Assembly: GCA_902806595.1 (NCBI GenBank)
Contig: CADCXC010000005.1
Span: forward strand, 806,001-870,000
Source of the DNA: Pyrenopolyporus hunteri
Lineage: Eukaryota > Ascomycota > Sordariomycetes > Xylariales > Hypoxylaceae
DNA: 64,000 bases
Direction: 5' to 3'
Part shown: positions 44,257 to 55,883 of the stretch, one piece after another
Layout: the number at the start of each line of letters is the position of its first letter
Numbering within the stretch: the first letter of the stretch is position 1
The notes under the pieces: model-generated
Databases searched by the model: none
Told to the model about the DNA's origin: nothing
The model's input: the letters and a program-made list of their open reading frames with translations, nothing else
Position numbers and translations under genes: made by a program

Positions 44257-45314
44257 CCATCATTCTCATATATACGGCCTTTAAGTTTGCCTGCAGTCTC
44301 TCTCCCTTTACCCAATTGATCATTTACTTGAGGTTTGCATCTGTCGATATTCCTTCCTCGTTGGTAATATATGCCAGACGATTCGGAGGCACGCTTCAGG
44401 CAGACATTCGCTATAATCCATCCGCGAGGCAGACTGGCTCAGCGACTCGAGTGTTACAGTACCCAAATTTAAACATCAGTCAGAGGAATATGACACCCTT
44501 TCGAAGATATTAAAAGAAAAAGCCAGACACGCAACTCAGATGGGAAGACAGTAGCCCCCAAGGGGAAAAAAGAGTATTTGTTGGTTATATAACGGGGGTT
44601 GACCTGGACAAAGACAGAAGAATGACATGGACTATTAACGACGCTAGAAATCAACAGTCGACGGTTGTTGATTGCGAGAAAGAAGGGCAAGAAGTTCAGT
44701 ACGTACTATTACTACTACTACCACTACTACCTCACTAGTTGAAAAGATCCCATGGAATAATACGACACTGCCCCGATACCCGAACACGTCCGACACAAAC
44801 CCCCCGACACCCAGTGTCACCCGTCAGGGAGCTCGTCCACCAGCTGGCGGCGCGCTTCCCTTGGCCTAGAACCAGTCTGGGCCAGCATGCACATCCCACT
44901 GCAGAATCCTCTGTTAGCGCTGGAAGGCCCTAGCTGCTGGCGTTATTGGCGTTATTGCCAGCGCTACTATAACCATAACCACAACTGCAACCACAACCAC
45001 GACCACACCCAAACCCAGAACCCGAATCAGGGCCTAAGCCAGAACCCACACCTGCGCCCGGTGCACCAGCCACTCGCGACAGCGCTTTGGCTCGTCTCCT
45101 TGTCACCTGCAGAATCCTCACTCGCTCCAATTCCAACTGGTGGTCGCGTCGCTCTTTGTCATACCCGACCCCAGCGCCGTCCTCCATCGCGAAGTCCAAA
45201 TTCGCCATCTGAGGCCCCGTACGATAGAATTAAGGTTGAAGCGGAGGGAGAAGGGGAGAAAACTCTATTAATTCGTAGTCGGCGATCTCGAGCTGCTCGA
45301 GCTTCTCCAATTGA
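44257..45314. other. Upstream region of the Erf4 gene; should hold its first exon
   Basis: The Erf4 coding frame is open back to 45315 without an ATG, so a start exon must lie here or the gene starts further left. Candidate sequence includes ACC/ACT-rich runs (44706-44735) and CAACCACAACCACGACCAC repeats (44970-45010). I could not choose an exon with confidence. Confidence 0.4.
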
Positions 45315-47048
45315 GAGTCCGGCCGTCGAGGCGGCCATTTCGCATCTTCATTTCAAACGGCTTCGCACGCGGATAACCACTCTGCGAACCCGTCACCGCC
45401 CGCCCTAGATGCACAAGAACAACGACAGCGACAACGAGCAAATGTCCCCGTCAATTCTCCTGCTCAGCAGCCTAATTATCCCACCGCCGCGACCCAAGGT
45501 CCTGCTATAACGATCGAACAACAGCCTCAACAGCCTCAGCAACCTCAGCAACCTCGACCACCACCAGCACCATCCGGCTCCCAAAGGAATCCGTTAGCGA
45601 CAGGGGCTCCCGCACCCGCACCCGCACCATACCAATACGCTTTTCAATCGCCTTTCCGCAATCGCGCCGCCGCCGCCCCTACCCCCTTTTACCATCTGCC
45701 ACGTCGATTTGGCCCTGGTCGTCTTTGGAATCCTACTAATTCAACTCCAAGATCATTCCCCTCCCAACCGCAGCGATCTCGACCGTCTCGCAAACGACGT
45801 CCATCCACGCCTCCGCCTCCCTCCGTACCCGTTAAGCATCCTGCCATCGAAGTCTCATCGGAATCGACCGAGGCCATCGGTTTTGGAGCCGGCGACTATC
45901 CACTACTCCCACTCCCAGGCAAGTCGTCACGAGCAAGCCCGCTTCTTGAAGGTAGGGCAAGTGGGGATAAGAGGATCAGTCTTCCCGCTTCGCTTCGGCA
46001 CTCCTACGACGGCAAGCGAGCTTCCAATCCTCCGCCTCCGCAAGAGACCGAGGCTGGTCCGTCCGAGCCTAGACTCAAGCCCGAAAAGCCCAAGTATACC
46101 AGCCTTAGGAAGCGCGGGCAAAGCATTACCAAGCGGGCGCGAGCTATTAGCTTTGGTCTCGTTCAAACCGAGAGCTCTGAAAATTTCCCTCAGAAGCTCG
46201 ATAAGGGAAAGGGGAAGGCCGTCATGGCGCCGATAGGGAATGACGATCCGAAGAGATCATTCTCAAAAGACCTTGAGAGAGGCCCTTCCGTGCTCAGCCA
46301 CCGGCAACACAATGGATCGAATGTGTCGCTCCCACCTGGTATTGGCTCGGCCATATCGTCGAGCGACTCTTCTATTATGGGCGATCCTGACCAGCCCGAC
46401 CTAGGCGAGGAATGGGGTCCTCAGCACCCGTGTTATCCACATCTGAACCCGCATGTGCCCATCAATTCTCCAGAATATGCAAATACGCGGATCATACGCA
46501 TTCGAAGAGACTGGTTAATAGAGGGAGACTTGGCACCCACGTTCTCTAACCTGTACCCAGAGATACTGGACCCGGCGGGTGTATCAGAACAGGAATTCCG
46601 CCGAGTCATCGATAAGCTCAACGGAGAGCTAATAACTATCTTCAACCCCTATAATTGGAGAAATATTCTCGACGGCGTACTAGGCTTGCTCACGGGTTGG
46701 ATCTGGGATGACTTAGGCTTCACTTACGCCAAGATGAGGCTCCGTAGGTTGGAGGAGTGGATCGACAAATGGAACGCGGATATGGAAAAAACGTTAGGCT
46801 CGGACGAGGGTGCTATTGCTCCCAAGATCGTTTCATTGAGACGCACAGGGTACATGAATGTGAGTCCCAGTCCCCTTTACTTGACATTCCCTGAAACGTC
46901 CCTGACCAGTCCGCAGCTCGACTTTCAAATCCCAGACCCCGAAATAGCCCCTGCTACAAGCGAGTCGTCAGGATCGAGGTCTGGGCCGAATTTACCAGTT
47001 GAGCCCAAACCAGCAGTGTTACCAGCATCTCCCATTGGAGCGCAATAA
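45315..47048 (+). CDS. Erf4/golgin A7-family subunit of a Ras palmitoyltransferase, 5' end incomplete
   Basis: The frame reads from 45315 to 46859, then an in-frame 57-nt intron (46860-46916: GTGAGT donor, CTGAC branch, CCGCAG acceptor), then 46917-47048. Splicing it joins RRTGYMN to LDFQIPDPEIAP, which reads as one smooth segment; unspliced, a Ser/Pro/Leu insert results. The N-terminal ~270 residues are disordered and Gln/Pro/Ala rich (QQPQQPQQPQQPRPPPAP), with short conserved-looking blocks PVKHPAIEV, STEAIGFGAGDYPLLPLPGK and YTSLRKRGQSITKRARAISFG. The Erf4 domain follows: ANTRIIRIRRDWLIEGDLAP, FRRVIDKLNGELITIFNPYN, WRNILDGVLGLLTGWIWDDL and LRRLEEWIDKWN. Erf4 pairs with the DHHC enzyme Erf2 at the ER/Golgi to palmitoylate Ras. 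No in-frame ATG precedes 46224 in this exon; the N-terminal exon is missing from the model. Confidence 0.88.
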   Translation, partial: ESGRRGGHFASSFQTASHADNHSANPSPPALDAQEQRQRQRANVPVNSPAQQPNYPTAATQGPAITIEQQPQQPQQPQQPRPPPAPSGSQRNPLATGAPAPAPAPYQYAFQSPFRNRAAAAPTPFYHLPRRFGPGRLWNPTNSTPRSFPSQPQRSRPSRKRRPSTPPPPSVPVKHPAIEVSSESTEAIGFGAGDYPLLPLPGKSSRASPLLEGRASGDKRISLPASLRHSYDGKRASNPPPPQETEAGPSEPRLKPEKPKYTSLRKRGQSITKRARAISFGLVQTESSENFPQKLDKGKGKAVMAPIGNDDPKRSFSKDLERGPSVLSHRQHNGSNVSLPPGIGSAISSSDSSIMGDPDQPDLGEEWGPQHPCYPHLNPHVPINSPEYANTRIIRIRRDWLIEGDLAPTFSNLYPEILDPAGVSEQEFRRVIDKLNGELITIFNPYNWRNILDGVLGLLTGWIWDDLGFTYAKMRLRRLEEWIDKWNADMEKTLGSDEGAIAPKIVSLRRTGYMNVSPSPLYLTFPETSLTSPQLDFQIPDPEIAPATSESSGSRSGPNLPVEPKPAVLPASPIGAQ

Positions 47049-47934
47049 CGACCATTCCACCCGCTGTACAAATCCATCATAATGTTCACTTCCCGCCTTT
47101 TTTAAAATCGGACCTGACCCATACCGGGCTGTACGAATTACGAAGATACCCAAGCATACCTACTACACCGTCGCTATTTATTCTAATTTATGTACCTATT
47201 AACACTACCACGTCTCATTTCTTTTTGACCGTCGGCCTTTACCGGATATTCGCTAGCTCAATATCAGCATGATGTGGCGTTTTAGGCGTACCATGATTAA
47301 TTCTCTCCCATCCTCGATAACGTCGAGGATCAACCAAGACACCGTAACCCGAGGGGCTCGAAAATAACAGACCGAAGATCACTTGTTTCTTACCGCTCGC
47401 GAGGGCTGACATTGGGACATCCCGCCTGCAAAGGCACTACAGCGGATGATATGTATCAAGATAGATGTGTTACCAATCATCAATAATAGCCATACCCCGT
47501 TTGTGTTTGTTATCTTCACCTAGATTAGATTTCGTACTGTCTCTGCCTATCACAGCCAGCTCGAAGAGTGCGGTATTCCAGGGCCGTCATTACATCAACG
47601 AAATCATCCATAGGTCCGTAAGCCTCTTTTCTGAAAACAGTATTAACGTTCAGAATTACCTAGGTAGCTATCTAGGTATCTAAAGCCGCGAATGGCATCC
47701 CTTTAATCGATTATTAACAGGGTATTGATCAGTCTCAATTACGAACTTCGCCCAGCTTATACGCCATAGTCCCTTGACCCCGTATCACATTAAAATCGCG
47801 TCAATAGCGCGGGGTCAGTGGCTCCATTCCACTTCCTTCCTGTCCTCTCCTGTACTCTGCTCTCCTCTCGTCTCCCTTCCTTTCCTCTCTCCTCTCCTCT
47901 CCTCGTACATCGACCATACTCCTCCCTCCCTTAC
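47049..47934. other. Convergent spacer, no gene seen
   Basis: 886 bp between the 3' ends of the Erf4 gene and the pheromone receptor. Ends in a CTCTCCTGTACTCTGCTCTCCT-type pyrimidine run (47840-47905). No gene. Confidence 0.5.
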
Positions 47935-50384
47935 TTATTCTCTCGCTCCTCCACTCGCAGACGCCTCGTCACCGTCCGCATTGCTGGGCGCTAAACGCTC
48001 GGCCCTTGCGACCGCCTGTCTAGCCACACGGCGGCCTCGGCCTCGGAGGCTACTCAACGTGGTAGCCGGCGGCGGGAGCAGGGGCGGCAGCGCCGACGGC
48101 AGCGGCGGTTCTCCCGGTGTCAAATTGCGCGCGATGGGCACGCGCACGAACCCGTCGTCCGTGGCGCGCACGGGGCTCTCGTGTCGCGCGGCGCCGCTCC
48201 CGTCCCTGTTCCTGTTCTCCTCGCGGCGCCGCGCCATCGACGCCGACGACCCCGTCAGCGCGACCGACTGCGCCCACTCGAGCGAGCCCGTCGTCGACAC
48301 CCGGCTCCACGTGTGGTCGTCCCCGTCGCCCAGCATGTCCCGCGGCACGACGATGTCCCGCGACGAGTGCCTGCGCATCGAGCCGAGCGTCTCCGTCGGC
48401 GAGTCGTCGCTGGCGTAGCCCGGGACCACGGACGGCGCCACGGAGCCGACGCTGGGGCCCGGGTCCGCGAGGATCGGCCGCCAGTCCGAGTTGTCGGAGT
48501 CCGAGCGCGCGGGCGAGCTGGGCCCGGCGCCCCTGCCGGGCCGGCTGACGCGCACGCGGCGCCGCCCGGTTCGTCGGACGCTGGGCAGGCGCGTGAAGCC
48601 GAGGCGCGGCAGGTTGGTGGCTGGCGCGCACAGAGCCGGGTGTTCCTCCTGCTCCTGCTCCGAGTCTGACTCCGGCTCCGGCCCCGGCCCCTGCCCAAAG
48701 TGGAGCGAGGAACGCCGCGGCGGGATGAGCGATTCGATCACGCGCCGCTCTAGGGGGCTGCCGCCGCCGACGCGTTCGCCTACCCAGGGGAAGGGGGTTG
48801 GCAGGCGCGGCGGGAGCGGGAAGGAGAAGCGCTCTGGTGGCGCGGTCAGACGGCGCGGGGCTAGGGGCGGTGGTGTTGGCGTGGGAGGTCGTGGCGGCGC
48901 CTGGGGCGGTTCCTGCGGTTCTTGCGGCGGTTCAGGTGGTAGTAAGGGGAGCGGCGATAGAAGATAGAGAGGGTCGAAATCCGAATCCGAGTTGGGAATG
49001 GCATATGGGTCCGGCGGCTGAGATCTGTGGTATAGCGGGTTTGGTTAGAAGGTCTTCTGGCCTCTATATGATTCGATGTCATAAGGGGATGGTAGGATAC
49101 TTACCGCGCGTGGGCCACCCCCCGTCCGCTGCGTCTCCTATTCCTATTGTTCTCGGGATTGAGGTTGGCCAACTCGATCCCGCGGCTTGGGTCATTGCTA
49201 AGCGCCCCATCGGGGAGGTCGGCCCGTTTTCGCAGCCGCGGGAAGCATTTATCTAGGCCAAATACTACGGCGATGCGGCAGTACGCGGTGATATACTCGT
49301 CGGTCGTGCCGAAGAAGGCGAAGATGGCCACGCCCGTCGCGATCGAGAACCACGGCTGGTTCATCACGAGGGGATCCATGCCCCACGACGGGACGAACAG
49401 GATCGAGTTCCAGGGATACGGGCCAGATTTGTCGTGCATGTGCGCGAAGCTATATGGTTTGAACGTCGTGTTTCTCGCGTTCATGATGTTATATGCGACC
49501 AGGTAGATGGACACGGGCAAATAGACGACGAGGATGCTCATCGTCAAGTAGCACAAGCGACGGCGTAAGCCATTTGCACGCCTGAGCGCGTCGCTATCGG
49601 TATTGAGTGCTAGTTCACTGGCCTTAGAGACGTTCCTGAAACGCTTGAAGATACGGACTAGCGAAGCGGGTTAGCGATAATCTCAACCGGGGACTTTGAG
49701 GATTCCATACTTACAGATATCAGGAATACAAGCTATCACGAAAAACGGGCTCGGCAGATCGTACACCACAAATCGGGGCCAGCTATTGTTATAGGAGGCC
49801 ATACAACCGACGAGGGTGCCGATATGGTATCGTTGCTCGATGATGAAGTACGTGAAGATCAGCTGGAAGAGCGGGATGGGGAAGATGAGAGCGGCGTATC
49901 TCCAAGCCCTCGCCTGGCGCTCCTCGCGGCTCAGCTGCGTCGCCCGCCTCAGGGCGAGGCTGCCGGCGAGCTGGTGGACGACGCCCAGGATGGAAGCGGC
50001 GTAGATGGTGCGCAGGGGCGCCTGCAGGTAGACCTCGATGTCGCAGATCCCCTGGCCGTCCCACCACGAGTCCCAGTTGTCGCTGTCCCAGGACATCGCG
50101 TTGAAGCCCGAGAAGAGGTTCATGACGGTCACGACGGCGGTTAGCACCGTCAGCGGCATGTCCCCGCGGCCCAGCATGGACCTGAAAGGCGTATAGCATA
50201 GCACGGTGATGATCCCGGATAGGAGTACGCGGAGCGCCATGTTGGCTCGCAGGGCCGGGTCGTACGCGTATTTGCGAGGATCCTCCTGGCCAGAAGTAGA
50301 GTCAGGCTCGGCCGCGGCCGCAGCTGCGAGGACCAGGGCGGCAACGATTGTCTTGTTCGCCCGGGTCATTTTGGTGAGAGTCAT
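47935..50384 (-). CDS. STE3-type (a-factor) pheromone receptor, seven-transmembrane GPCR with very long tail
   Basis: Exons (minus) 49715-50384, 49105-49657 and 47935-49024 give 770 aa. Introns of 56 and 80 nt have GTAAGT donors and TAG/CAG acceptors, with phases agreeing at both joins. STE3-family hallmarks are clear: N-terminal hydrophobic segments with TPFRSMLGRGDMPL, the W-W-D-G-Q-G-I-C-D-I-E motif, and YAASILGVVHQLAGSLALRR. Exon 2 supplies the third cytoplasmic loop (RIFKRFRNVSKASELALN) and TM6-TM7 (ending near residue 357 with AYCRIAVVFGLDKCFPRLRKR). The cytosolic tail of about 410 residues is Pro/Glu/Arg rich and, in exon 3, very GC rich. Counterpart of Neurospora pre-1 and Aspergillus PreA: senses farnesylated peptide pheromone at the plasma membrane and signals through a heterotrimeric G protein. 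Confidence 0.93.
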
Positions 50385-52861
50385 GGTGGGCTGTTACCCT
50401 ACCTATTGTTTTGATGGTTGAATAAATGAAAAGAGGGTTGGGGGGGTTGGATGTGAGGAGACGTCACTAGGTTAGGGAAAGCTCGTAGATCTTGAGAGAT
50501 CTACTAAAGTTGAAGTGTTGTATCTGTGGTACTGAGACCGAGTTTGGTATGAAGAGATAGGATGATTTCTGTTCTTGGAAACCTGGAGTTGGGATGAAAA
50601 GAAACATACAGGGGTGGGGATGCGGTTGTCTTTTATACATGAATTGGGAGAGTAGAAGGGCAAGAAAAACATTTGCAAGAGGCCACGGGAGTCTGAGGGT
50701 TGATTCTGAATCGTCCGGGAAACTTACTACCAGAGGTATGTGCTTGCTCTGGTGCTGCCTAGGAAGCGTTGGAACGATGGTCCGGCTGCAATGAGGTAGT
50801 TTCATACGCATAGGAAAAAATGAGGGAGGCCTAAGTTGCCCACGAGACTAAGCTTGTTTGGAGGCTTAACGTTACGATACTGTCTTAGCATCGGTGCTCA
50901 AGGGCAGATATTAGAGGTTAATATCTAGAGGAGGATGGACAACGGGCCTTCCGTTCGGGCATATTCAGATGAATCTAAGCTTCAAAGTAATGTTTACTGT
51001 CCTATACACAACTTCGTTCCGAAGCAGCCAGTCTTTAAAATTTCCCTGGCTCTGGAAGTACGTGTATATCCATGTTAGTCACATACATGTAAGTTCAGGA
51101 AATATTATAGTATTGTTTCAATGCGTGCTTATGTCAACTAAAGCGTAGTCAGGACGGATATTTTCGTCTAAACTACACTGGTGCTTCATATCACTAGTCT
51201 ACGATACAATGACCGCACGTCATATACGAGGTGCTAATGATCATGTGTCAGCGGCTTGGACCTTAAAACAAGATGTCTCCCGCAGCTGATCTGATGAACT
51301 CTATACCTAGAGGCTATCTAGACGTCGAGGCATGAATTCCCTACGTATGTAATACAGATAGTGTTACTATGTACGTTTGGGGTTGTTTTGCCCAGGACGT
51401 TTATAGTACAGTAAATTCTGTAGGTGAATGAAACATATGTTAAACCTACCCGACGAGTAAGAGGACTGACTATACGAAAGATTGTCGAGGTAAAGTTTGG
51501 TAGGGCCCAGGACTTACCGATGGCGAGACACCTGAGTAGGGGCCCCAGGCGTCTAATACGGACGTGTAACTATAGCAACGTGAACAACTACGTGATTACG
51601 TATGAATGCAAGATAGAGACACGCCTCTAGAGAAGACGTAGGGCGGGTAGATGCGGCCTCAAAACTTAGCATAGGTGTGTGACCAGTCAGTCTGATTCGT
51701 ATCATAAAACAGCTACCTTAGTTAGGTACAACAGACTCGTCCGAACTAAGGGTGTTATGGTAACCTATCCCCTTTTATGAGTTAGATTGACTCCGAAGTT
51801 TAGGAGTTAATTGAGATTAGTTAACTAGAGGATATATCCCGAACGTCAGTGCTTTTTGGCCACCCTTGTTACCTTTTATAAGAGGAAAGTTAGTAACAAG
51901 GGGCGTGTTACGGGGAGATAAATCAGTTAGGTAGTAAAAGTATTCGACTTGTATCGCTACCTACCTAAGTAGATACCTAGGTAAGTATTTAGACGTGTAG
52001 GAAAGCATATTATTTATTGAGAAAGTAGAGCTTAAGATTCATGTTCTGGAGTATTGATGGATCGATATGATAATATTTCTTTTGGCTTAATGCTTTAGTT
52101 GAAAAGATGTAATCAAGATAGCCTAATACAATAGAAGATACGGAAATGCGAATAGATAGGTACCCAAGTACCCAGTATAACATCGCTTTTATTTAAAAAT
52201 ATGTATCTAAAGAGGTAATTTTATTTAATCGTGCTTGGACTTTGCTAGAAATGTCTTACCAGGTGCTAAGACAACTAGCCGGCGGGATTTCAGGGAAGCA
52301 CCGCACACTGGGCTTTAGTTGATATCCGCTATAATTCCGCGGATGCCCATTAAAATACAGTGGGTATTATCCGGAGTTCAGCGACTAAAGAGTCGCCAGT
52401 TGATGCCGCACTGATAAGATGATTCAACAGCTGGCGGATTTTCTTGGCACAGACAGAACTTTTGGAAGCTACATCTGTAAATGACGTGTGCGTGTGAATC
52501 GAGAATGCAATTAAAAGATGCCCGGCGCACAAATCCGGTACAATACGACACGGGATATGCCCATATCAATGCGGCGACCCTAATACCCCACGGCGAACAG
52601 ACCAATCAGGTTTAGCGAATAGGGCTTCTTTAATTTCCGTCGCGTTTGTATCGCATGAGAAATCGCGATCGTCAATCAAAGATATTTGGCACTTTGACGA
52701 CGCGCCACTTTAAAAAATTTCTTAGGGTCTATATACGCAATTGAACCATCAAAGCACCTCCGCCTTTTACGGTCCGCACCAATATACCATACCCTTCCGA
52801 CGACGGATAGACCCCCAGTTACAAACCCGAAGCCTTCGCAAAAAGAAAAAGAAAAAAAATC
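50385..52861. other. Intergenic (about 2.5 kb), no gene seen
   Basis: Divergent promoter region between the pheromone receptor and the mitochondrial SSB gene. Scattered TACCTA/TAGGTA motifs (51955-51990, 52155-52170). No protein-like frame on either strand; the A/G-rich stretch 52832-52860 immediately precedes the SSB start. Confidence 0.5.
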
Positions 52862-53515
52862 ATGTCGTTCCTCGCCCGCCGCGCAACCGCCGCCATCCCG
52901 AGCCTGGCCCGCTCCTTCAGCGCATCCGCCCGCCGCGATATCGCTAAGATCACCCTGGTCGGCAACCTGGCCGCGAGCCCCGAGCTCAGGGCCACTAGCA
53001 CCGGCCGTGAGGTCGTTGAATACTCCGTCGCGAGCAACAGCGGCAGCAGGGAGAACCCCAAGACCAGCTGGTTCAGGGTTGCCGCTTTCGTCGAGGAGGG
53101 ACCCCGCCGAGACTTTTTGACTGCCCTACCTAAAGGGTATGTTTTTTTAAATTTTTGATTTACCTGAATTCCTGGCTTGATAGGAGCTCTTGATGGCGGG
53201 TGTATTTTACTGCCTGCCCATTGGAGCTTCTCTGGTCGGAATATGTCATCCGACTACGACTTGCAAATGAGCAAGCAGTGATTTGATATGCGAACACCGA
53301 TGCTAACGTACGTAACCTCTACAGGGCCACCGTCTACGTCGAGGGCGATGCCGTCATGAACACATTCACCGACGGCGATGGGAAGACCCGATCTGCGCTA
53401 AATATCTACCAAAGTAAGAATCACAGCCTAACCTACTGCGCCGTCCGGTCATCGCTTCTAACACATCTGAGCAGAAAACCTCGAGGTCCTCCGCCGACCA
53501 GCTCCCAGCGAGTAA
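52862..53515 (+). CDS. RIM1: Mitochondrial single-stranded DNA-binding protein (Rim1-like)
   Basis: Exons 52862-53136, 53325-53413 and 53475-53515 give 134 aa. Residues 1-25 (MSFLARRATAAIPSLARSFS...) form an Arg/Ala/Ser mitochondrial presequence. The OB-fold follows, with the SSB signatures KITLVGNLAASPELR, VVEYSVASNSG, KTSWFRVAAF, ATVYVEGDAVMNTFTDGDGK and ALNIYQKNLEVLRRP. The first intron (188 nt) interrupts the usual L-P-K-G-A-T-V-Y-V strand; the last exon encodes only the C-terminal 13 residues. The protein coats single-stranded mitochondrial DNA during replication. It converges on the glutathione synthetase gene. Confidence 0.95.
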
Positions 53516-54158
53516 ATTATCACTGGTAGATGATGTACGCAGAAAGAAGACCTTTAGGGTAATTTAAGGCTGCTGCGCCGACCTGCGCGGATATGCGCAT
53601 ACCATTCCACAAGAGAAAAAAATTGTCCAGAGCTCTCCACTGCTGCGACTTTCTTATGTCTAACGATGGGGCTACGTTTGGGGATGGATGACACTGTATT
53701 ATATTGTTACGTCAGGACTCGATACCAAATGTGCCAACGGCATCCCATCACCATATACCCCAAGATGACGACGCCCGAGGAATGTAAGATCTGGCCCTGT
53801 TTCTGGTCTGTGCAAAGAAATGAATGTCGATGATCGGATGCCTTAATACAACTGGTATTTCCCTCTCCTTCACCTTCGAAGGAGACGAGATAGATATCGT
53901 CGATTCGGACTTACCGTACCTTAGTAGTTGTACGGAATGGTTCTACTCTGGAGCCAATATTGTCTCGCCACGGCATGTTTACCAAAGCAGGTAGGCATCT
54001 AGTAAGATAAATCTAGGGAAGGAAGATCTAACGAAGAGCGATCTAATAGGCAGGTATATATATGATGTGGCTTTTGATGGCATAGCCGAATATTTACTTG
54101 ATCACCCAGATATCGCCATAGAGCTGACATCATTGGTTCGTTCCAGCATCGCCCCCAA
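53516..54158. other. Convergent spacer, no gene seen
   Basis: 643 bp between the two convergent 3' ends; no gene or notable repeat. Confidence 0.5.
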
Positions 54159-55883
54159 TCAAACCAAATTACAACTATCCATGCAGCCAAACCCGGCAGC
54201 AACACCGCCCTCCTCGCTTTGGTCGCCTTTGGTGCGCAGAAGATAGCCAGCTCTCTCGTTATGTAGTATCGTTTTGGACTGTTGATCCCAAATGCAAGTT
54301 CCATATATTCCGAGTTCACAGATGACACCTCCGTGCTCCAGCTTACCATTACGCAAGATGGTGTTCTTGACGGGCGGGGGCGTGATGAGTTCCATGAGGA
54401 TGTATGACGGCCAGTGAGACTCGGGAATGGACTTTAGGAATGGTGGGATCGCGGAGCGATATATATTATTACCACCACCCTCCCTTTGGGGCTTGAGGAC
54501 GTAGCCCTTGCAGAGCTCGGGATCGGCGGCGATCTTTCGGGCCCTTAGTCCGGCCTCGGTTTCGTCTAATGGATAGATGTTGGTAAAGGTGTTTGCCAGA
54601 TCGGATATAGATGCCGAGTTCTTGGATATGTAACGAGGCAATACGCCCGGGTTCGACGGTGTTTCGGGTGTTGCTAGGACTTGTTGAACCTTCTTCGTGC
54701 CGGCAACCTGGGTCAATACCGACGGGCACTTGATGGCCGCTGACCTCTCCAGATGATAGCGGGCTTCCCAGGCAGACCCATCAGGATAGTCGGAAGGCCC
54801 GTATCCTGATCGCATATAGATGACGGCAACCTCGAATGTGTGCGAAGGCAGCTGAGGCGGTCGGTAGAGGAGTTGGCGTCCCGCGCCCTCGGCAAGAGCC
54901 GTATGCTGTAGGATTTCTGAAAACGGTAGTCTGAAGACGGGGATCACTGGTTCTTGGGATTTTTGGAGTTCATATTCAAGGTGGCGCTGGTCGAAGATAT
55001 TCCTCTCGCCTCCTTGAACGAGGAAGATGACGCACTTCTGGTATCCGGTGGATGGAGGCCCGTATTCTATAAAGGCGTGTCGTATACCACTAGCCAACCC
55101 TATGGCGCTCTCGTTCTCAGGCAAACTCAATGCCCCCCTCTGTATGCTATTCTCGAGCAATGGATACTCCGTCAAAGATAGATATCTATACATCCCTTAG
55201 AATTGCAATACCAAAAAAAGAAGAAGAAAAAAGATGAAGACTCACTTGTGAAGTAAGGAGGTCTGCGATGAGAGACCCCCAAATGAGGACGCTATCGTAT
55301 TAAACTCGACCTGTTTAACTTGTGGTGTAGGTCCAGTGCCATCTTGATGAACCATATAATCGGATCTGAAGAGGCCAAGGCTTTTGTGCTGTGAAAGAAA
55401 GACGTGAGCCAGGTCAACATGACGAGGTAGAGAAGATCGCCGTCAACCTAACCCACCTGGACATAGCCCTCTTTCTTGACTCTTAAGTGAACCTTCCATA
55501 ATTCTGTAATGAAGTCGTCGCTGTCTCCGATTCTAAGCCACATTAGTGTATCTTCGTAGAGCCAGATGGGGCATCTTCTGAGCTGGATACACTTACTCTT
55601 TGACAACCCGAGTAAGGAACTCTTCGTCTTGGCTAATGGATGCATACAGCTCATTATAAGCCTTTTGGACCGCGACTGCTTGGTCAAAGCATACCCGTGG
55701 GAAAGGGCTTGGAAAGAGAGTCACGGGGACTGCGGTTGCAAGTATGCCGGCAGGATCGGCCTCAGCAGCGATGACGGCCGGGGGCGGACGGACAGTCAAG
55801 CCATGAGCCAGTGACCAATCCTTGACGGCCTCGGTTAATCTTTCGCCTTCGCTGGGTGTTATCTCAGGTGGATAGTTGGCCAT
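54159..55883 (-). CDS. GSH2: Glutathione synthetase
   Basis: Exons (minus) 55597-55883, 55457-55532, 55246-55388 and 54159-55185 give 510 aa. The enzyme ligates gamma-glutamylcysteine to glycine with ATP, the second step of glutathione synthesis, in the cytosol. Evidence: exon joins restore VVKEIGDSDDF, LRVKKEGYVQHKSLGLFRSDYM, VKQVEFNTIASSFGGLSSQ and LLHKYLSLTEYP, all typical of eukaryotic glutathione synthetases. Exon 4 supplies YMRSGYGP (292-299), the substrate segment IKCPSVLTQVAGTKKVQQ (320-337) and the ATP-grasp glycine-rich loop KPQREGGGNN (400-409), followed by the ELGIYG segment. The exon 3/4 intron is short (60 nt), with acceptor GTATAG chosen because it keeps the frame. A Yap1-type site lies 111 bp upstream of the start. 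Confidence 0.96.

Noticed and set aside
48050..48698. Several long open frames on both strands within the receptor tail
   Set aside because: Caused by very high GC content, which removes stop codons; Arg/Ala/Pro-only translations. Only the frame that continues from the receptor exons is kept.
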